NCBI GenBank assembly: GCA_003248775.1
Contig: QFQX01000009.1
Location: 1-64,000 of the forward strand
Direction of reading: 5' to 3'
Origin: Shinella sp.
GTDB taxonomy: Bacteria; Pseudomonadota; Alphaproteobacteria; Rhizobiales; Rhizobiaceae
DNA: 64,000 nucleotides
Shown here: positions 28,588-37,254 of the stretch, one piece after another
Layout: each line of letters opens with the position of its first letter
How positions within the stretch are numbered: position 1 is the first letter of the stretch
Made by a program: the position numbers and the translations under genes
The notes under the pieces: model-generated
Databases searched by the model: none
What the model saw: only the letters and a program-made list of their open reading frames with translations
Told to the model about the DNA's origin: nothing

Positions 28588-30618
28588 TCAGTCCCGGCTT
28601 CTGCGCCGACGCCTACCGGCGCCGCCGGCATCGCCGTCGGCGGGTGTCTTCGGTTCGGGCAGCGTCACCACTGTCGAGAGGTGGGGGAAGGCGTCGACCT
28701 TGTTGGGCAGGGCCATGGCGTTGACGAACAGCTGCTGAAAGTTGGGCTCAAGGGCGGTTTCGATCTTCTCGATCCGGCGGACGGTTTCCTCTATCTCGCG
28801 CCGGTGGTCGCGGTTGAGAAGCGCCATCAGGGCGCCGGTGCCGGCGGCGTTGCCGACCGCCTTCACCTCGGCAAGATCGCAATCGGGAATGAGGCCGAGC
28901 ACCATGGCGTATTTCGGATCAATGAAGGAGCCGAAAGCGCCGGCGAAGCGGATGGTGTCGACCGTCTCGATACCCTGCTTTTCCATCAACAGCTTGATGC
29001 CGGCATAGAGCGCCGCCTTGGCGAGCTGAATGGCACGCACGTCGTTTTGCGTCACGCTGATCTTCTGCGCGCCGTCATGCAGCAGGTAGGAGAAGGTTCG
29101 GCCGTTTTCGAGAATACGGGGACTGCGGGCGGCGAGCGAACCGTCGACCACGCCATCGGCGGAGATGACGCCAGAGAGATACATTTCCGCGACGACCTCG
29201 ATGATCGCCGAGCCGCAGATGCCGGTGATCCCGACCTTTTCGGCACCCTCGGCAAAGCCCGGCTCGTCCGACCACTGTTCCACGCCGATGACCTTGAAAC
29301 GGGGTTCGAGGGTTTCGGGATCGATGCGGACGCGCTCGATGGCGCCGGGGGCCGCGCGCTGGCCGCAGGAGATTTCCGCACCTTCGAAAGCGGGGCCGGT
29401 GGGCGAGGAGGCGGCGACGACGCGATTGCTGTTGCCCAGAACGATCTCGGCATTGGTGCCGACATCGACGAGCAGCATCATGTGATCCTGCCGGTGCGGC
29501 CCTTCGGCAAGCGTTGCACCTGCCGCGTCAGCGCCGACATGGCCGGCGATGCAGGGCAGGAGGTAGGTACGGGCGCCGGGATTGAGGGCAAGCTCGATGT
29601 CCCTTGCCTCGCAGGAGACCGCGCCGGAGACGGCCAGCGCGAATGGCGCCTGACCGAGCTCCGTCGGATCGATGCCGAGGAAGAGGTGGTGCATGATCGG
29701 GTTGGCGACGAAGACGCTGTCGAGGATGTCGGTGCGCGACACGCCACCTTCGGCGCAAACCTTGTCGGTGAGTTCGTTGATCGCCTGACGCACGGCCCTG
29801 GTCATGGCCTCGCGGCCATCCGGGTTCATCATCACATAGGAGACGCGGCTCATCAGATCCTCGCCGAAGCGGATCTGCGGGTTGGATGCGCCTGACGATC
29901 CGACGACACGACCTGACAGCAGCGACACCAGATGCATGGCGATGGTGGTCGAGCCGATGTCGCAGGCAAGGCCATAGGCTTCGTTGTGCAGGCCGGGCCA
30001 CAGCGCGACGATGGTTGGACGCGAGGTCGGGCTGTCGCGATGGATCGCGGCGGTCACCGCCCAACTGCCCTTGCGCAGGATCTTCTGGAGTTCGGGCAGA
30101 AGGTAAGGCGCGACTTGCAGGTCGGAATAACCCCAGTCCTTTTCCAGCATGACCTTGAGACGATCAAGATCGCCGAGCGGCTTGTGCATGTCGGGTTCAT
30201 CGACCTCGACATAGCAGAGGTGAACGGCCGGATTGCGTTCGATCACGCGGTCGGTCGCGGCCTTGCGTACCACCTGCGCATTGACGACCGTATCCTGCGG
30301 CACATCGACCACGAGGTCGCCCTGGATGGTGGCCGAACAAGAGAGACGGCGACCCTCGGGGAGACCCCGGACGCGATCGTAGCGCTCTTCCTTCGGGCCG
30401 ATCGACGAAATGTGCTCGTTGGAGGATACGATGCCGTGCTTGGCGAAATTGCCCTCCTGCACCTCGATCTGACAGCGGCCGCAGGTGGCACGGCCACCGC
30501 AGACACTTTCGACATAAACGCCGAGCGAACGGGCAGCATCAAGCACCGGCGTTCCTACGGGGAAGCGGCCACGCTTGCCGGACGGCATGAAGAGGACGAG
30601 GTGATCTTTTTCGGTCAT
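28588..30618 (-). CDS. ASKHA/[2Fe-2S] corrinoid-activation protein (DUF4445)
   Basis: 676 residues. An N-terminal plant-type ferredoxin domain carries Cys 40, 46, 49 and 94 (CX5CX2C...C), ligands of a [2Fe-2S] cluster. A linker and the ASKHA ATPase domain (LACDIGSTTIAMHLV at about 215, then a second phosphate loop LLVDVGTNAEIVLG) follow. This is the layout of RACo-type reductive activators that bring oxidised Co(II) corrinoid back to Co(I). The C-terminus ends in a basic tail (GGAGRRRRRSRD). It is the last gene of the minus-strand cluster, separated from the methyl-THF transferase gene by paired palindromes. The start is at MTEKDHL. Confidence 0.9.
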   Translation of the reverse strand: MTEKDHLVLFMPSGKRGRFPVGTPVLDAARSLGVYVESVCGGRATCGRCQIEVQEGNFAKHGIVSSNEHISSIGPKEERYDRVRGLPEGRRLSCSATIQGDLVVDVPQDTVVNAQVVRKAATDRVIERNPAVHLCYVEVDEPDMHKPLGDLDRLKVMLEKDWGYSDLQVAPYLLPELQKILRKGSWAVTAAIHRDSPTSRPTIVALWPGLHNEAYGLACDIGSTTIAMHLVSLLSGRVVGSSGASNPQIRFGEDLMSRVSYVMMNPDGREAMTRAVRQAINELTDKVCAEGGVSRTDILDSVFVANPIMHHLFLGIDPTELGQAPFALAVSGAVSCEARDIELALNPGARTYLLPCIAGHVGADAAGATLAEGPHRQDHMMLLVDVGTNAEIVLGNSNRVVAASSPTGPAFEGAEISCGQRAAPGAIERVRIDPETLEPRFKVIGVEQWSDEPGFAEGAEKVGITGICGSAIIEVVAEMYLSGVISADGVVDGSLAARSPRILENGRTFSYLLHDGAQKISVTQNDVRAIQLAKAALYAGIKLLMEKQGIETVDTIRFAGAFGSFIDPKYAMVLGLIPDCDLAEVKAVGNAAGTGALMALLNRDHRREIEETVRRIEKIETALEPNFQQLFVNAMALPNKVDAFPHLSTVVTLPEPKTPADGDAGGAGRRRRRSRD

Positions 30619-30670
30619 TCGATTGATACTCGACGTGCTTCCTAACAAATACCCTGGCGCAGGATTGCCC

Positions 30671-30710
30671 CTCACCCTAACCCTCTCCCCGTAAACGGGG
30701 AGAGGGAACA
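30671..30710. repeat. REP-like palindrome, first of a pair
   Basis: CCCCTCACCC precedes the 12-bp perfect hairpin CCCTCTCCCCGT / ACGGGGAGAGGG (30681-30706). It is related to the elements at 11571 and 30775. Confidence 0.75.
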
Positions 30711-30774
30711 ACGCCCTGTTCGCCGGCAGACACACAATTCCCCTGACAATAGACCGGCCGGGAGCTTTTCGCGA

Positions 30775-30830
30775 TCCGCCTTCTCCCTGCTTGCGGGGAG
30801 AAGGTGCCGGCAGGCGGATGAGGGGTGCCT
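30775..30830. repeat. REP-like palindrome, second of a pair, opposite orientation
   Basis: The hairpin CCTTCTCCC / GGGAGAAGG with a short loop is followed by GCCGGCAGGCGGATGAGGGG. The reverse complement closely matches the in-frame element in uvrB (11571-11625). With the 30671 element it forms an inverted pair in the 218-base gap between two cluster genes. Confidence 0.75.
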
Positions 30831-30836
30831 CTGGAA

Positions 30837-31799
30837 TTACTCGGTCGCAGCACCACCACCCACCCGCGCGGCGCGGCCGCCGCGGCGACCGCCGGCAGCA
30901 GCAGGTGCGGCTACCGGAGTGGCCGCGCCGCCTTCGGCGGGCTTGTAGTCGCGGTAGGTCTTGATCCAGTTGTAGCAATGCTCGTCGGTGCCGTTCAGAA
31001 CGTTGGCGGCGCGCACGGCCTCCATTTCGGCCGGACGGCAGGGGTTCATGATCGCACTTGTCATGCCGGCGCCGATGACCATCGGAATGAAGCCGGCATT
31101 GATGCCGTGGCGATGGGGCAGGCCGAAGGAAATGTTGGACAGGCCACAGGTGGTGTTGACCTTCAGCTCCTCGCGCAGGCGGCGGATGAGGGCGAAGACC
31201 TGCAGGCCGGCCGAGCCGACGGCGCCAATCGGCATGACCAGCGGATCGACGACGATGTCATGCGGCTTGATGCCGTAATCTGCGGCGCGCTCGACGATCT
31301 TCTTTGCAACCGCAAAACGGACGTCGGGATCCTGCGAAATGCCGGTCTCGTCGTTGGAGATCGCGACGACCGGCACGTCGTATTTCTTGCAGAGCGGCAG
31401 GATGGCTTCGAGCTTTTCTTCCTCGCCAGTGACGGAATTAATGAGTGGGCGACCCTTGGCGACCTTGAGCGCGGCCTCGATGGCGGCGGTCACGGAACTG
31501 TCGATCGAAAGCGGCACGTCGACCAAACCCTGGACGATTTCCATGGTCCTGACGAGGAGCGGCGGCTCGGTCTCGTTCGGGTTAACGGCGGTGACGCCCG
31601 CATTGACGTCGAGCATGGTGGCGCCCGCGGCGACCTGTTCCAGCGCATCCTTAATGACGGTGTCGAAATTGCCCTCGATCATTTCCGCTGCGAGCTTCTT
31701 GCGGCCGGTCGGATTGATGCGCTCCCCGATGACGCAGAAGGGCTGGTCGAAGCCGATGATGATTTCTCGGGTTGCGGATGCGACGATGGTACGGGTCAT
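30837..31799 (-). CDS. Methyltetrahydrofolate:corrinoid methyltransferase (DHPS-like MeTr)
   Basis: 320 residues. The pterin-binding TIM barrel opens with FCVIGERINPTGRKK; LDVNAG, SIDSS and INSVTGEE mark further pterin-binding strands. This is the AcsE/MtgA-type enzyme that moves a methyl group between a corrinoid protein and THF, distinct from DHPS. The last 35 residues are Ala/Gly/Arg-rich (AAGGRRGGRAARVGGG) beyond the barrel. It sits in the minus-strand operon between MetF and the reactivator. In this context it probably works in the direction corrinoid to THF. Confidence 0.9.
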   Translation of the reverse strand: MTRTIVASATREIIIGFDQPFCVIGERINPTGRKKLAAEMIEGNFDTVIKDALEQVAAGATMLDVNAGVTAVNPNETEPPLLVRTMEIVQGLVDVPLSIDSSVTAAIEAALKVAKGRPLINSVTGEEEKLEAILPLCKKYDVPVVAISNDETGISQDPDVRFAVAKKIVERAADYGIKPHDIVVDPLVMPIGAVGSAGLQVFALIRRLREELKVNTTCGLSNISFGLPHRHGINAGFIPMVIGAGMTSAIMNPCRPAEMEAVRAANVLNGTDEHCYNWIKTYRDYKPAEGGAATPVAAPAAAGGRRGGRAARVGGGAATE

Positions 31800-31911
31800 T
31801 TCGGTCCTCCGGTCGGGCGCGCGTCAATGAGGTCTAGCGTGCCGGGAAATGGGTTACAAGGGCGGCGGTTGGGGCAGCGCCGGGGCGTCGGCGGGCGGCC
31901 GAACGCCACGG

Positions 31912-33003
31912 TCAATGGGGATGGCTGGCGGCTTTTTCGGCGAGCTGCTGCTGATCTTCGAGCTTCTCTCCACGGATCGCCTCGAGCCGTTCGGCGACGA
32001 GCGCATCGACAGGGCTCGGTTCGCGCTGCCACGGCTTGCGGCCCTTCAGGACGCCCGATTCATGGACGATCTCGGCGACGTATTCCTCCTGGCGATAGGC
32101 CATGACGTGGACGCCGGAGATGCCTTCGATCTCCTTGACCTCGTTGATGATGTCGATGCAGAGCTGCTTGCCTTCCTTCTTCTGGTCTTCGGCCCCTTCC
32201 AGCCGCTTGATGACGGCGTCGGGAATGTGGATGCCGGGGACATTGGAGCGGATCCACTTGGCCGTCTTGGCCGAGGCGAGCGGACCGACGCCGACGAGGA
32301 TGAAGCATTTCTCATGCAGTCCGAGATCGCGGACCTTCTTCATGTATTCGCGGAACATCGGCACGTCGAAGCAGTACTGGCTCTGTACGAACTGGGCACC
32401 CGCCTCGATCTTCTTGGCAAGGCGGTAGGGCCGGAAATCGTAAGGCGGGGCGAAAGGATTGATGGCGGCGCCGAGGAAGACCTGCGGCGGCGAGGTGAGC
32501 TTGCGGCCGGAGAGGAATTTCGACTGGTCGCGCATGGTGCGCACGGTTTCCAGAAGCGACATGCAGTCGAGATCGAAGACCGGTTTGGCACCCGGCTGGT
32601 CGCCGGCCTGCACCCCGTCGCCGGTCAGACACATGATGTTCTGCACACCCATGGCGGATGCGCCGAGAACGTCGCCCTGAATGGCGATGCGGTTCTTGTC
32701 GCGGCAGGCGATCTGCATGATCGGGGCGTAACCCATGCGCGTCAGCAGCGCGCAGATGCCGACCGAGGACATGTGGCAATTGGCGCCGGAGGCATCCACC
32801 GCATTGATGCCGTCCACCCAGCCATCGAAGACCGAGGCGCGCTCGTAGACGTCCTGCGGATTGGCGCTGTCGGGCGGGTTGAGTTCGGCGGTGACGGCGA
32901 ATTCGCCGCGACGCAGCACGCGCTCAAGGCGGCCGCGGGAGGAATGGCCGGGAAGCGGATCGAGAGGCGCGCCGGGATCATGGGGATCGATATCGGGGCT
33001 CAT
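31912..33003 (-). CDS. Methylenetetrahydrofolate reductase, MetF catalytic subunit (MetVF type)
   Basis: 363 residues. A TIM barrel with FAVTAELNPPDSANPQDVYERA, LTGDGVQAGDQPGAKPVFDLD and FVQSQYCFDVPMF (FAD/folate site), matching MTHFR. A 30-residue N-terminal extension precedes the barrel. The gene begins inside the end of the MetV-like gene (ATGA overlap at 33000-33003), so translation is coupled and a MetF-MetV complex is likely, as in acetogens. With a methyl-generating system next door, it may run oxidatively, methyl-THF to methylene-THF. Confidence 0.88.
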   Translation of the reverse strand: MSPDIDPHDPGAPLDPLPGHSSRGRLERVLRRGEFAVTAELNPPDSANPQDVYERASVFDGWVDGINAVDASGANCHMSSVGICALLTRMGYAPIMQIACRDKNRIAIQGDVLGASAMGVQNIMCLTGDGVQAGDQPGAKPVFDLDCMSLLETVRTMRDQSKFLSGRKLTSPPQVFLGAAINPFAPPYDFRPYRLAKKIEAGAQFVQSQYCFDVPMFREYMKKVRDLGLHEKCFILVGVGPLASAKTAKWIRSNVPGIHIPDAVIKRLEGAEDQKKEGKQLCIDIINEVKEIEGISGVHVMAYRQEEYVAEIVHESGVLKGRKPWQREPSPVDALVAERLEAIRGEKLEDQQQLAEKAASHPH

Positions 33004-33584
33004 GCCTTCGCATCCTTCGAGAGAGTGTCCCGGATCTCGGCGGCCTCGGCGGTGACGCGCAGCCAGGATGAGGTTTCGCGCAGGGACTGGTTCACCGGCT
33101 TCTGCACCTTCATGATCGCCTCTCCATGCACCATGTTGCGCGATCCCGCCCAGGCCTGAACCCAGACGCAGGGCATGTCCGGCTCGACCTCGCAATTGCC
33201 GTTGGCGCGAACGCCGCCGCAGGGACCGTTCCTGAGCTGCTTGGGGCAGTTCATGGGACAGGACATGCCGGTGGACGACAGCACGCACTGGCCGCACATG
33301 CGACAGTCGAATAGCAGGCCCTTGACGTTGCGCTCGACGAAGGTCACCGGCCGCTCGACGCGGGCATAACCCAGCTTCTTCCACAGCGGATGGAGAAAGA
33401 GGAAGGCATTGGCGAAACGCGCATAGAACCATTCCAGCGCCCGCGAATGACGTACGGACCAGAGACGGATGGTATAGGAACGGCGCGCGCGGCGGTTGGG
33501 CGACACGCTGGACGGCGTATAAGCGCCGGAAGCAGCCTTTGCGGCAGGGGCGGCATTCCCCTTGAGCGGCTTTACCTCAGCCAT
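33000..33584 (-). CDS. MTHFR C-terminal-domain protein, MetV-like Fe-S/Zn partner
   Basis: 194 residues. Eight Cys cluster at 94, 97, 100, 109, 113, 122, 131 and 139 (motifs CRMCGQC, SCPMNCPK, GPCGGV), the pattern of MetV (MTHFR_C), which binds Fe-S or zinc and partners MetF in acetogens. The N-terminal 35 residues are Ala/Lys/Arg-rich and look disordered. The start overlaps the end of the upstream gene by 8 bases, and the stop overlaps the MetF start, so all three are one translationally coupled operon. Confidence 0.88.
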   Translation of the reverse strand: MAEVKPLKGNAAPAAKAASGAYTPSSVSPNRRARRSYTIRLWSVRHSRALEWFYARFANAFLFLHPLWKKLGYARVERPVTFVERNVKGLLFDCRMCGQCVLSSTGMSCPMNCPKQLRNGPCGGVRANGNCEVEPDMPCVWVQAWAGSRNMVHGEAIMKVQKPVNQSLRETSSWLRVTAEAAEIRDTLSKDAKA

Positions 33585-33879
33585 TGTCCCGGCCTCCGGC
33601 ATGGACAAGGGCGACGAGACGGGCCTTGTCGTAGGCCGCCTCGATTTCCGCCGTGGCCTTGTCGGCTTCCGCTTCGAGATCGTCGCCGACCGGGATCGGA
33701 TCGCCCTTGCGCCATTCCGCGAGATAGTCGTCGGTCTCGGCCGCGCCGGTGCGCATGGCGCACATGTCGATGGCTTCGGTAAACCGCAGGGACAGTTCCC
33801 GTTTTGCCGTTTTCCTACCCTGCTTGACGATGACCTGGGCGGGTATGTCGCGCCAGTAGACGATGATCCTGTCGGCCAT
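33577..33879 (-). CDS. Virulence-factor domain small protein (PF13769-like)
   Basis: 100 residues, beginning MADRIIVYWRDIPAQVIVKQGRK, which matches the small 'virulence factor' family found in alphaproteobacteria. It is soluble, with two short strands at the N-terminus and an acidic C-terminal helix. Despite the name, its role is unknown. Coupling with the MetV-like gene (8-base overlap) suggests a part in assembling or supporting the folate/corrinoid enzymes. Confidence 0.75.
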   Translation of the reverse strand: MADRIIVYWRDIPAQVIVKQGRKTAKRELSLRFTEAIDMCAMRTGAAETDDYLAEWRKGDPIPVGDDLEAEADKATAEIEAAYDKARLVALVHAGGRDNG

Positions 33880-33975
33880 GTCTTCACTCCCTTTTTCGTC
33901 AGAATGCACGTGGCTCAGGCGAGGGACTGCGCTTCTGACGACGTCGCATATGGCAAAAAGCGACGCCGCACCGAA

Positions 33976-34749
33976 TTACCAGACGCCGCGCACGAGGCCG
34001 TGACGCAGCCAGTCCCAAATGGCGGGCGGAAAGCGCAGTGCCGAAGGCCCGCCGGGCTGATGGGGCGACAGGCGTCCGGCCATCGCATCTTCAACGGCCT
34101 GACGGGTAATGTCGAGCGCCGCAATCGTCAGGACGAGCGGATAAGTCGAGATAAAATCGCCTTTTTCCGGCGCGGTGCGGACTTCATAGAGCGTGCCGCC
34201 GGTATCGGTTCCGGCATCGACCAGATGGACGGTCGCGCCGAAGTTTCCGCTGTCACGCTCCACCAGCGACCAGTAACCGCCCATCTGGCCACGATAGGCG
34301 GGATTGATGCCGGCATGCAGGTTGATGACCGGGCAGGGCATGGAAGAGAGAACGGCCGACGACATCAGCCGCGTGCTGACCAGCACTATGGCCTTGGGCT
34401 GGAGCGCCTGCACCAGCGCAAGGCAGCTCTCGTCATTGATCGAAGAAACCTCGTGCTGGGGAATGGCAGGAGAAAACTCGGCGCCATAGCCGCTGGAGGC
34501 AACCAGTTGCTCAGTGCGCCTTGCGGCAAAACGGCGGAGCAGACGCGCGGCGATCATCGTCGCCAGTTGCCCGAGCGCGTTCGGCCAGCCAAGACGGCGC
34601 GCGCGACGGCGGGTAATGCCCCATTTCGATTCCGCCCCCTCGAGTACGACCTGCAAACCGGGAAAACGGGTAGCCAGTGCATTTGCGACGATGGCCGGGT
34701 TCGGACCACCGGCGGTGAGAAGGAGAATGGTCGGCGCGCGTTCGGTCAC
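33976..34749 (-). CDS. Formyltransferase-family protein (PurN/Fmt-like)
   Basis: 257 residues from a GTG start with GGAGG eight bases upstream. The formyl-transferase core is visible as VINLHAGINPAYRGQMGGYWSL (Asn and His of the active site) and VDAGTDTGGTLYEV (catalytic Asp), all present. The N-terminal half (TILLLTAGGPNPAIVANAL) looks like the start of a Rossmann fold, as in PurN. The acceptor is unknown; it could be an amino sugar or another amine. It is upstream of the one-carbon operon in the same direction, about 100 bases away, and may use its formyl-THF. Confidence 0.85.
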   Translation of the reverse strand: MTERAPTILLLTAGGPNPAIVANALATRFPGLQVVLEGAESKWGITRRRARRLGWPNALGQLATMIAARLLRRFAARRTEQLVASSGYGAEFSPAIPQHEVSSINDESCLALVQALQPKAIVLVSTRLMSSAVLSSMPCPVINLHAGINPAYRGQMGGYWSLVERDSGNFGATVHLVDAGTDTGGTLYEVRTAPEKGDFISTYPLVLTIAALDITRQAVEDAMAGRLSPHQPGGPSALRFPPAIWDWLRHGLVRGVW

Positions 34750-34993
34750 TTCGACGCCTCCGGACGATGAAACCAAGCGATGACCACTCCCGCAATGCCC
34801 GACATCATCCGATCTCCCCGTCTCCTGCGCTTTTCTGCCGGGAAACATTCCCGTCGGCACAGAGAGCGTCCTGTTTAGCGTTGCTTGCTGAAAGTCAGGT
34901 TAATCGCCCCATAAGGGGCTTGGCCCGGGGCTCGTACCTTTACGCCGGAACAGTTCCGGCGATAGCGGAACCGTCCTTGATGCTCCAGCACTT

Positions 34994-35037
34994 GTCCTGA
35001 CGCAAAACCGCTTCACACTTTTGCTGGAATTACGCTA
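34994..35037. repeat. RIME-like element, half copy (right palindrome only)
   Basis: GACGCAAAACCGCTTCACAC and TTTTGCTGGAATTACGCT match the right palindrome of the copies at 8784 and 54494. The left palindrome is missing. Confidence 0.7.
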
Positions 35038-35067
35038 AGGAGCGCCATCTCTCTCCACAGGTGGCAA

Positions 35068-35961
35068 GTGTTCGTTTCCGAAGCATTGGCGGTCGCTTCC
35101 GCCACAAGCATTGCGCTCAGCTCCATGTTCATCAGCGAACTCAAGGGACGGGTTGCGCTGATGCGGCTCGCCCGCTGGCAGTTCATCATCGCCTTTCTGA
35201 TGACCGGCTGCATTTCGCTGGTTCTCGGCGGATGGCGCACCGTAGGCTTCGAAGAATTCAAGCTGCTGGCGGCCTCGAGTTTCTTCGGCATCGCGATTGC
35301 CAGCACGACCTATTTCGCGGCGATCTACACGGCCGGTCCGCGGCTAACCGCCTTGCTGTTTTCGCTGACCTCGCCGTTTGCGCTCGCTTTTGGCTATGCC
35401 GCCTATGGCGAGACCATCACCCTGCAACAGGGCTTTGGTGTCGCTCTGGTGCTGGCAGGCATCGTGCTTGCCATCGGCTCGCCACGCCTGAGCGACAGCG
35501 CGACGAAAGCCAGCGCTGCCACCTCGCTTCTTCGGTGGGGCATCCTGTTCGGTGTCGTCACCGCTCTTGGCCAGGCGCTGGGCGGGATCTTCGCGCGGCC
35601 TGCCATGGCTTCCGGCGTGGAGCCGTTCACGGCGGTCGCGTTGCGGGCAGGACTTGCCGCCGGGTTCTTCCTGCTGCTTGCGCTTTTTCCCTTTGGCAGA
35701 GACAAGAACGTGAAGCCCTTCCGTTTCAAGGATCTGGGCTTGAGCGCCTGCTCGTCCTTTTTCGGCAATTGCCTTGGCATGTCGCTGCTGATGGCCGCGC
35801 TGGAAAGCGGCGATGTCGGTATCGTCTCGACGCTTTCCTCGATGACCCCTGTCGTCATCCTGCCCATGGTATGGGCGCGCACCGGCAAGAGACCATCCGC
35901 GAAAGCCTGGGCCGGCGGCATCATCGCCATCGTGGGCACGGCGCTGATCAGTCTTCGTTGA
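35068..35961 (+). CDS. DMT/EamA-family transporter
   Basis: 297 residues, about ten hydrophobic helices in two EamA repeats (for example LLFSLTSPFALAFGYAAYGET in the first and VSTLSSMTPVVILPMVWARTG in the second). It is a probable exporter of metabolites or amino acids; the substrate is unknown. The start is GTG with AGGTGG seven bases upstream. It lies right after the half RIME-like element. Confidence 0.88.
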   Translation: MFVSEALAVASATSIALSSMFISELKGRVALMRLARWQFIIAFLMTGCISLVLGGWRTVGFEEFKLLAASSFFGIAIASTTYFAAIYTAGPRLTALLFSLTSPFALAFGYAAYGETITLQQGFGVALVLAGIVLAIGSPRLSDSATKASAATSLLRWGILFGVVTALGQALGGIFARPAMASGVEPFTAVALRAGLAAGFFLLLALFPFGRDKNVKPFRFKDLGLSACSSFFGNCLGMSLLMAALESGDVGIVSTLSSMTPVVILPMVWARTGKRPSAKAWAGGIIAIVGTALISLR

Positions 35962-36075
35962 ACCGCCCGCACCGGCTGGATGACCGGGTCAGGGGGAGGT
36001 GCGCCGCCTTGCATTTATCCTGAGCCGGTGCGATGGACGCTGATTGGTTCCAATGTTTCATCGGGAAGGTTTCTC

Positions 36076-36234
36076 ATGTCGGCAAGGCAGATTTCCACGG
36101 CTGTCGTTCTCGGTTTCGCGCTGATTGCCCTCGGCGGCTGCGGCAATACTATCCGCGGCGTCGGCAAGGACGTCGGAGGCGTGGTCGATGCGACCAAGGA
36201 CGCGGGACGCAGTGTTGCAAATTCCGTGAAGTAA
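36076..36234 (+). CDS. Entericidin A/B-family lipoprotein
   Basis: 52 residues. The signal peptide ends in lipobox ALGGC, and the mature part starts CGNTIRGVGKDVGG, the entericidin signature. GGAAGG precedes the ATG. Entericidins are small envelope lipoproteins, in E. coli an antidote/toxin pair in stationary phase. It is a paralogue of the gene at 36916, with DUF1638 lying between them on the other strand. Confidence 0.85.
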   Translation: MSARQISTAVVLGFALIALGGCGNTIRGVGKDVGGVVDATKDAGRSVANSVK

Positions 36235-36265
36235 CCGGACAGGCGGGGCAGTTTCCTCCGCTCCG

Positions 36266-36913
36266 TCAGAGGACCGACAGTTCCTTCTGCAGATCGCCAT
36301 AACCGGTGAACCGGTATTCATAGGCGAGGCCGAGGTAATCGGCCGCGGATCTGGCCTTTTCCTGCAAGGCCGCATCCTCTTCCTGCGACAGATAGACCAG
36401 CTTCGTGTAGTTGCCGAAATACATGTCTTTCAATTGCGGATGGCGGTCGAGCCCCAGCGGTTCGATGACGAAGGCCTCGAACTGGCGGGCAAGGAAATCG
36501 GTGAGGAAGAAGGCCGTCACATCGTCGTCCCAGCGGGCGGCGAAATCCTCGTTGCCGGCAAAGAAGGAATAACAATGCGGCCCTGAAAGGCGTTCGACGC
36601 CGAGACGTTCGCACACCTTGTCGAGAAGACCGCCGGTGCCGCAATCGGCATAGGCGACGAAAACCCTTTCCGCACCGTTCTGGCGAGCTTCCATGACGGC
36701 CTGTTCCACGCCCGGCGCGATCTTGTCCGGCGTCGCATGCCAGATCGCCGGCAGACAGGAAAGCTCCAGATGTTCGAGTTGAGACAGGCGCGAAACGGCG
36801 AGGATCTCGCGGGCGATGGCGCCGCAAGCGATGACGTGAACCTTTTTCGCGCTGCCGCGTTTCACGCTGGTATCCGATGCAATTGTTCCATCACCATTTT
36901 CTGGAGCTTCCAA
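36266..36913 (-). CDS. DUF1638 protein, linked to corrinoid methyltransferase clusters
   Basis: 215 residues if read from TTG 36913; a GTG at 36865 would give 199 and is also possible. The core is KVHVIACGAIAREILAVSR, LSCLPAIWHATPDKIAPGVE, YADCGTGGLLD and HCYSFFAGNE, with four Cys or Cys-His pairs that may bind a metal or cofactor. DUF1638 genes often accompany MttB/corrinoid-protein genes, so a role in substrate or corrinoid handling is likely, but its reaction is unknown. The TTG start would be only two bases from the divergent entericidin start at 36916. Confidence 0.82.
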   Translation of the reverse strand: MEAPENGDGTIASDTSVKRGSAKKVHVIACGAIAREILAVSRLSQLEHLELSCLPAIWHATPDKIAPGVEQAVMEARQNGAERVFVAYADCGTGGLLDKVCERLGVERLSGPHCYSFFAGNEDFAARWDDDVTAFFLTDFLARQFEAFVIEPLGLDRHPQLKDMYFGNYTKLVYLSQEEDAALQEKARSAADYLGLAYEYRFTGYGDLQKELSVL

Positions 36914-36915
36914 TC

Positions 36916-37074
36916 ATGACCTTCAAGACACTGACCGTCGCCACAGTCCTCATCGTTTCCGGGCTCACCCTTGCAGGCTGCGGCAATACCATCCGCGGCA
37001 TGGGCAAGGACACCGCCAACGCCGTCAATGCGACCCAGGCTGCCGGACAGGATGTCGAGAGGGCAGCCCAGTGA
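36916..37074 (+). CDS. Entericidin-family lipoprotein, second copy
   Basis: 52 residues. Signal peptide and lipobox LAGC, then CGNTIRGMGKDTANAV. GGAG lies nine bases before the ATG. It is a paralogue of the protein at 36076. It is divergent from DUF1638, with the start codons almost abutting. Confidence 0.85.
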   Translation: MTFKTLTVATVLIVSGLTLAGCGNTIRGMGKDTANAVNATQAAGQDVERAAQ

Positions 37075-37184
37075 ACCCTTCCTCCGATATATAGGGCGAT
37101 CACCGTTGTTGCGACAACTGCGGCGGCCTGCCGGGTCTCGCGGCTTTGAGGCCGTGGGATCCGGTGGCCTTCCGAACCTCATCA

Positions 37185-37225
37185 ATCAAAAAGCGCCGGC
37201 AGCAAGGCAACCGGCGCTTTTTGAT
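37185..37225. terminator. Strong bidirectional terminator
   Basis: ATCAAAAAGCGCCGG / CCGGCGCTTTTTGAT is a perfect 15-bp stem with A and T tracts on either side. It ends the entericidin gene on one strand and the corrinoid protein gene on the other. Confidence 0.85.
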
Positions 37226-37254
37226 ACCTGGCTGGCATTTACCGAAGCAGGGCC

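Noticed and set aside
28528..29895. Plus-strand frame opposite the corrinoid reactivator
   Set aside because: Antisense to a gene with an intact ferredoxin and ASKHA domain; no own RBS.
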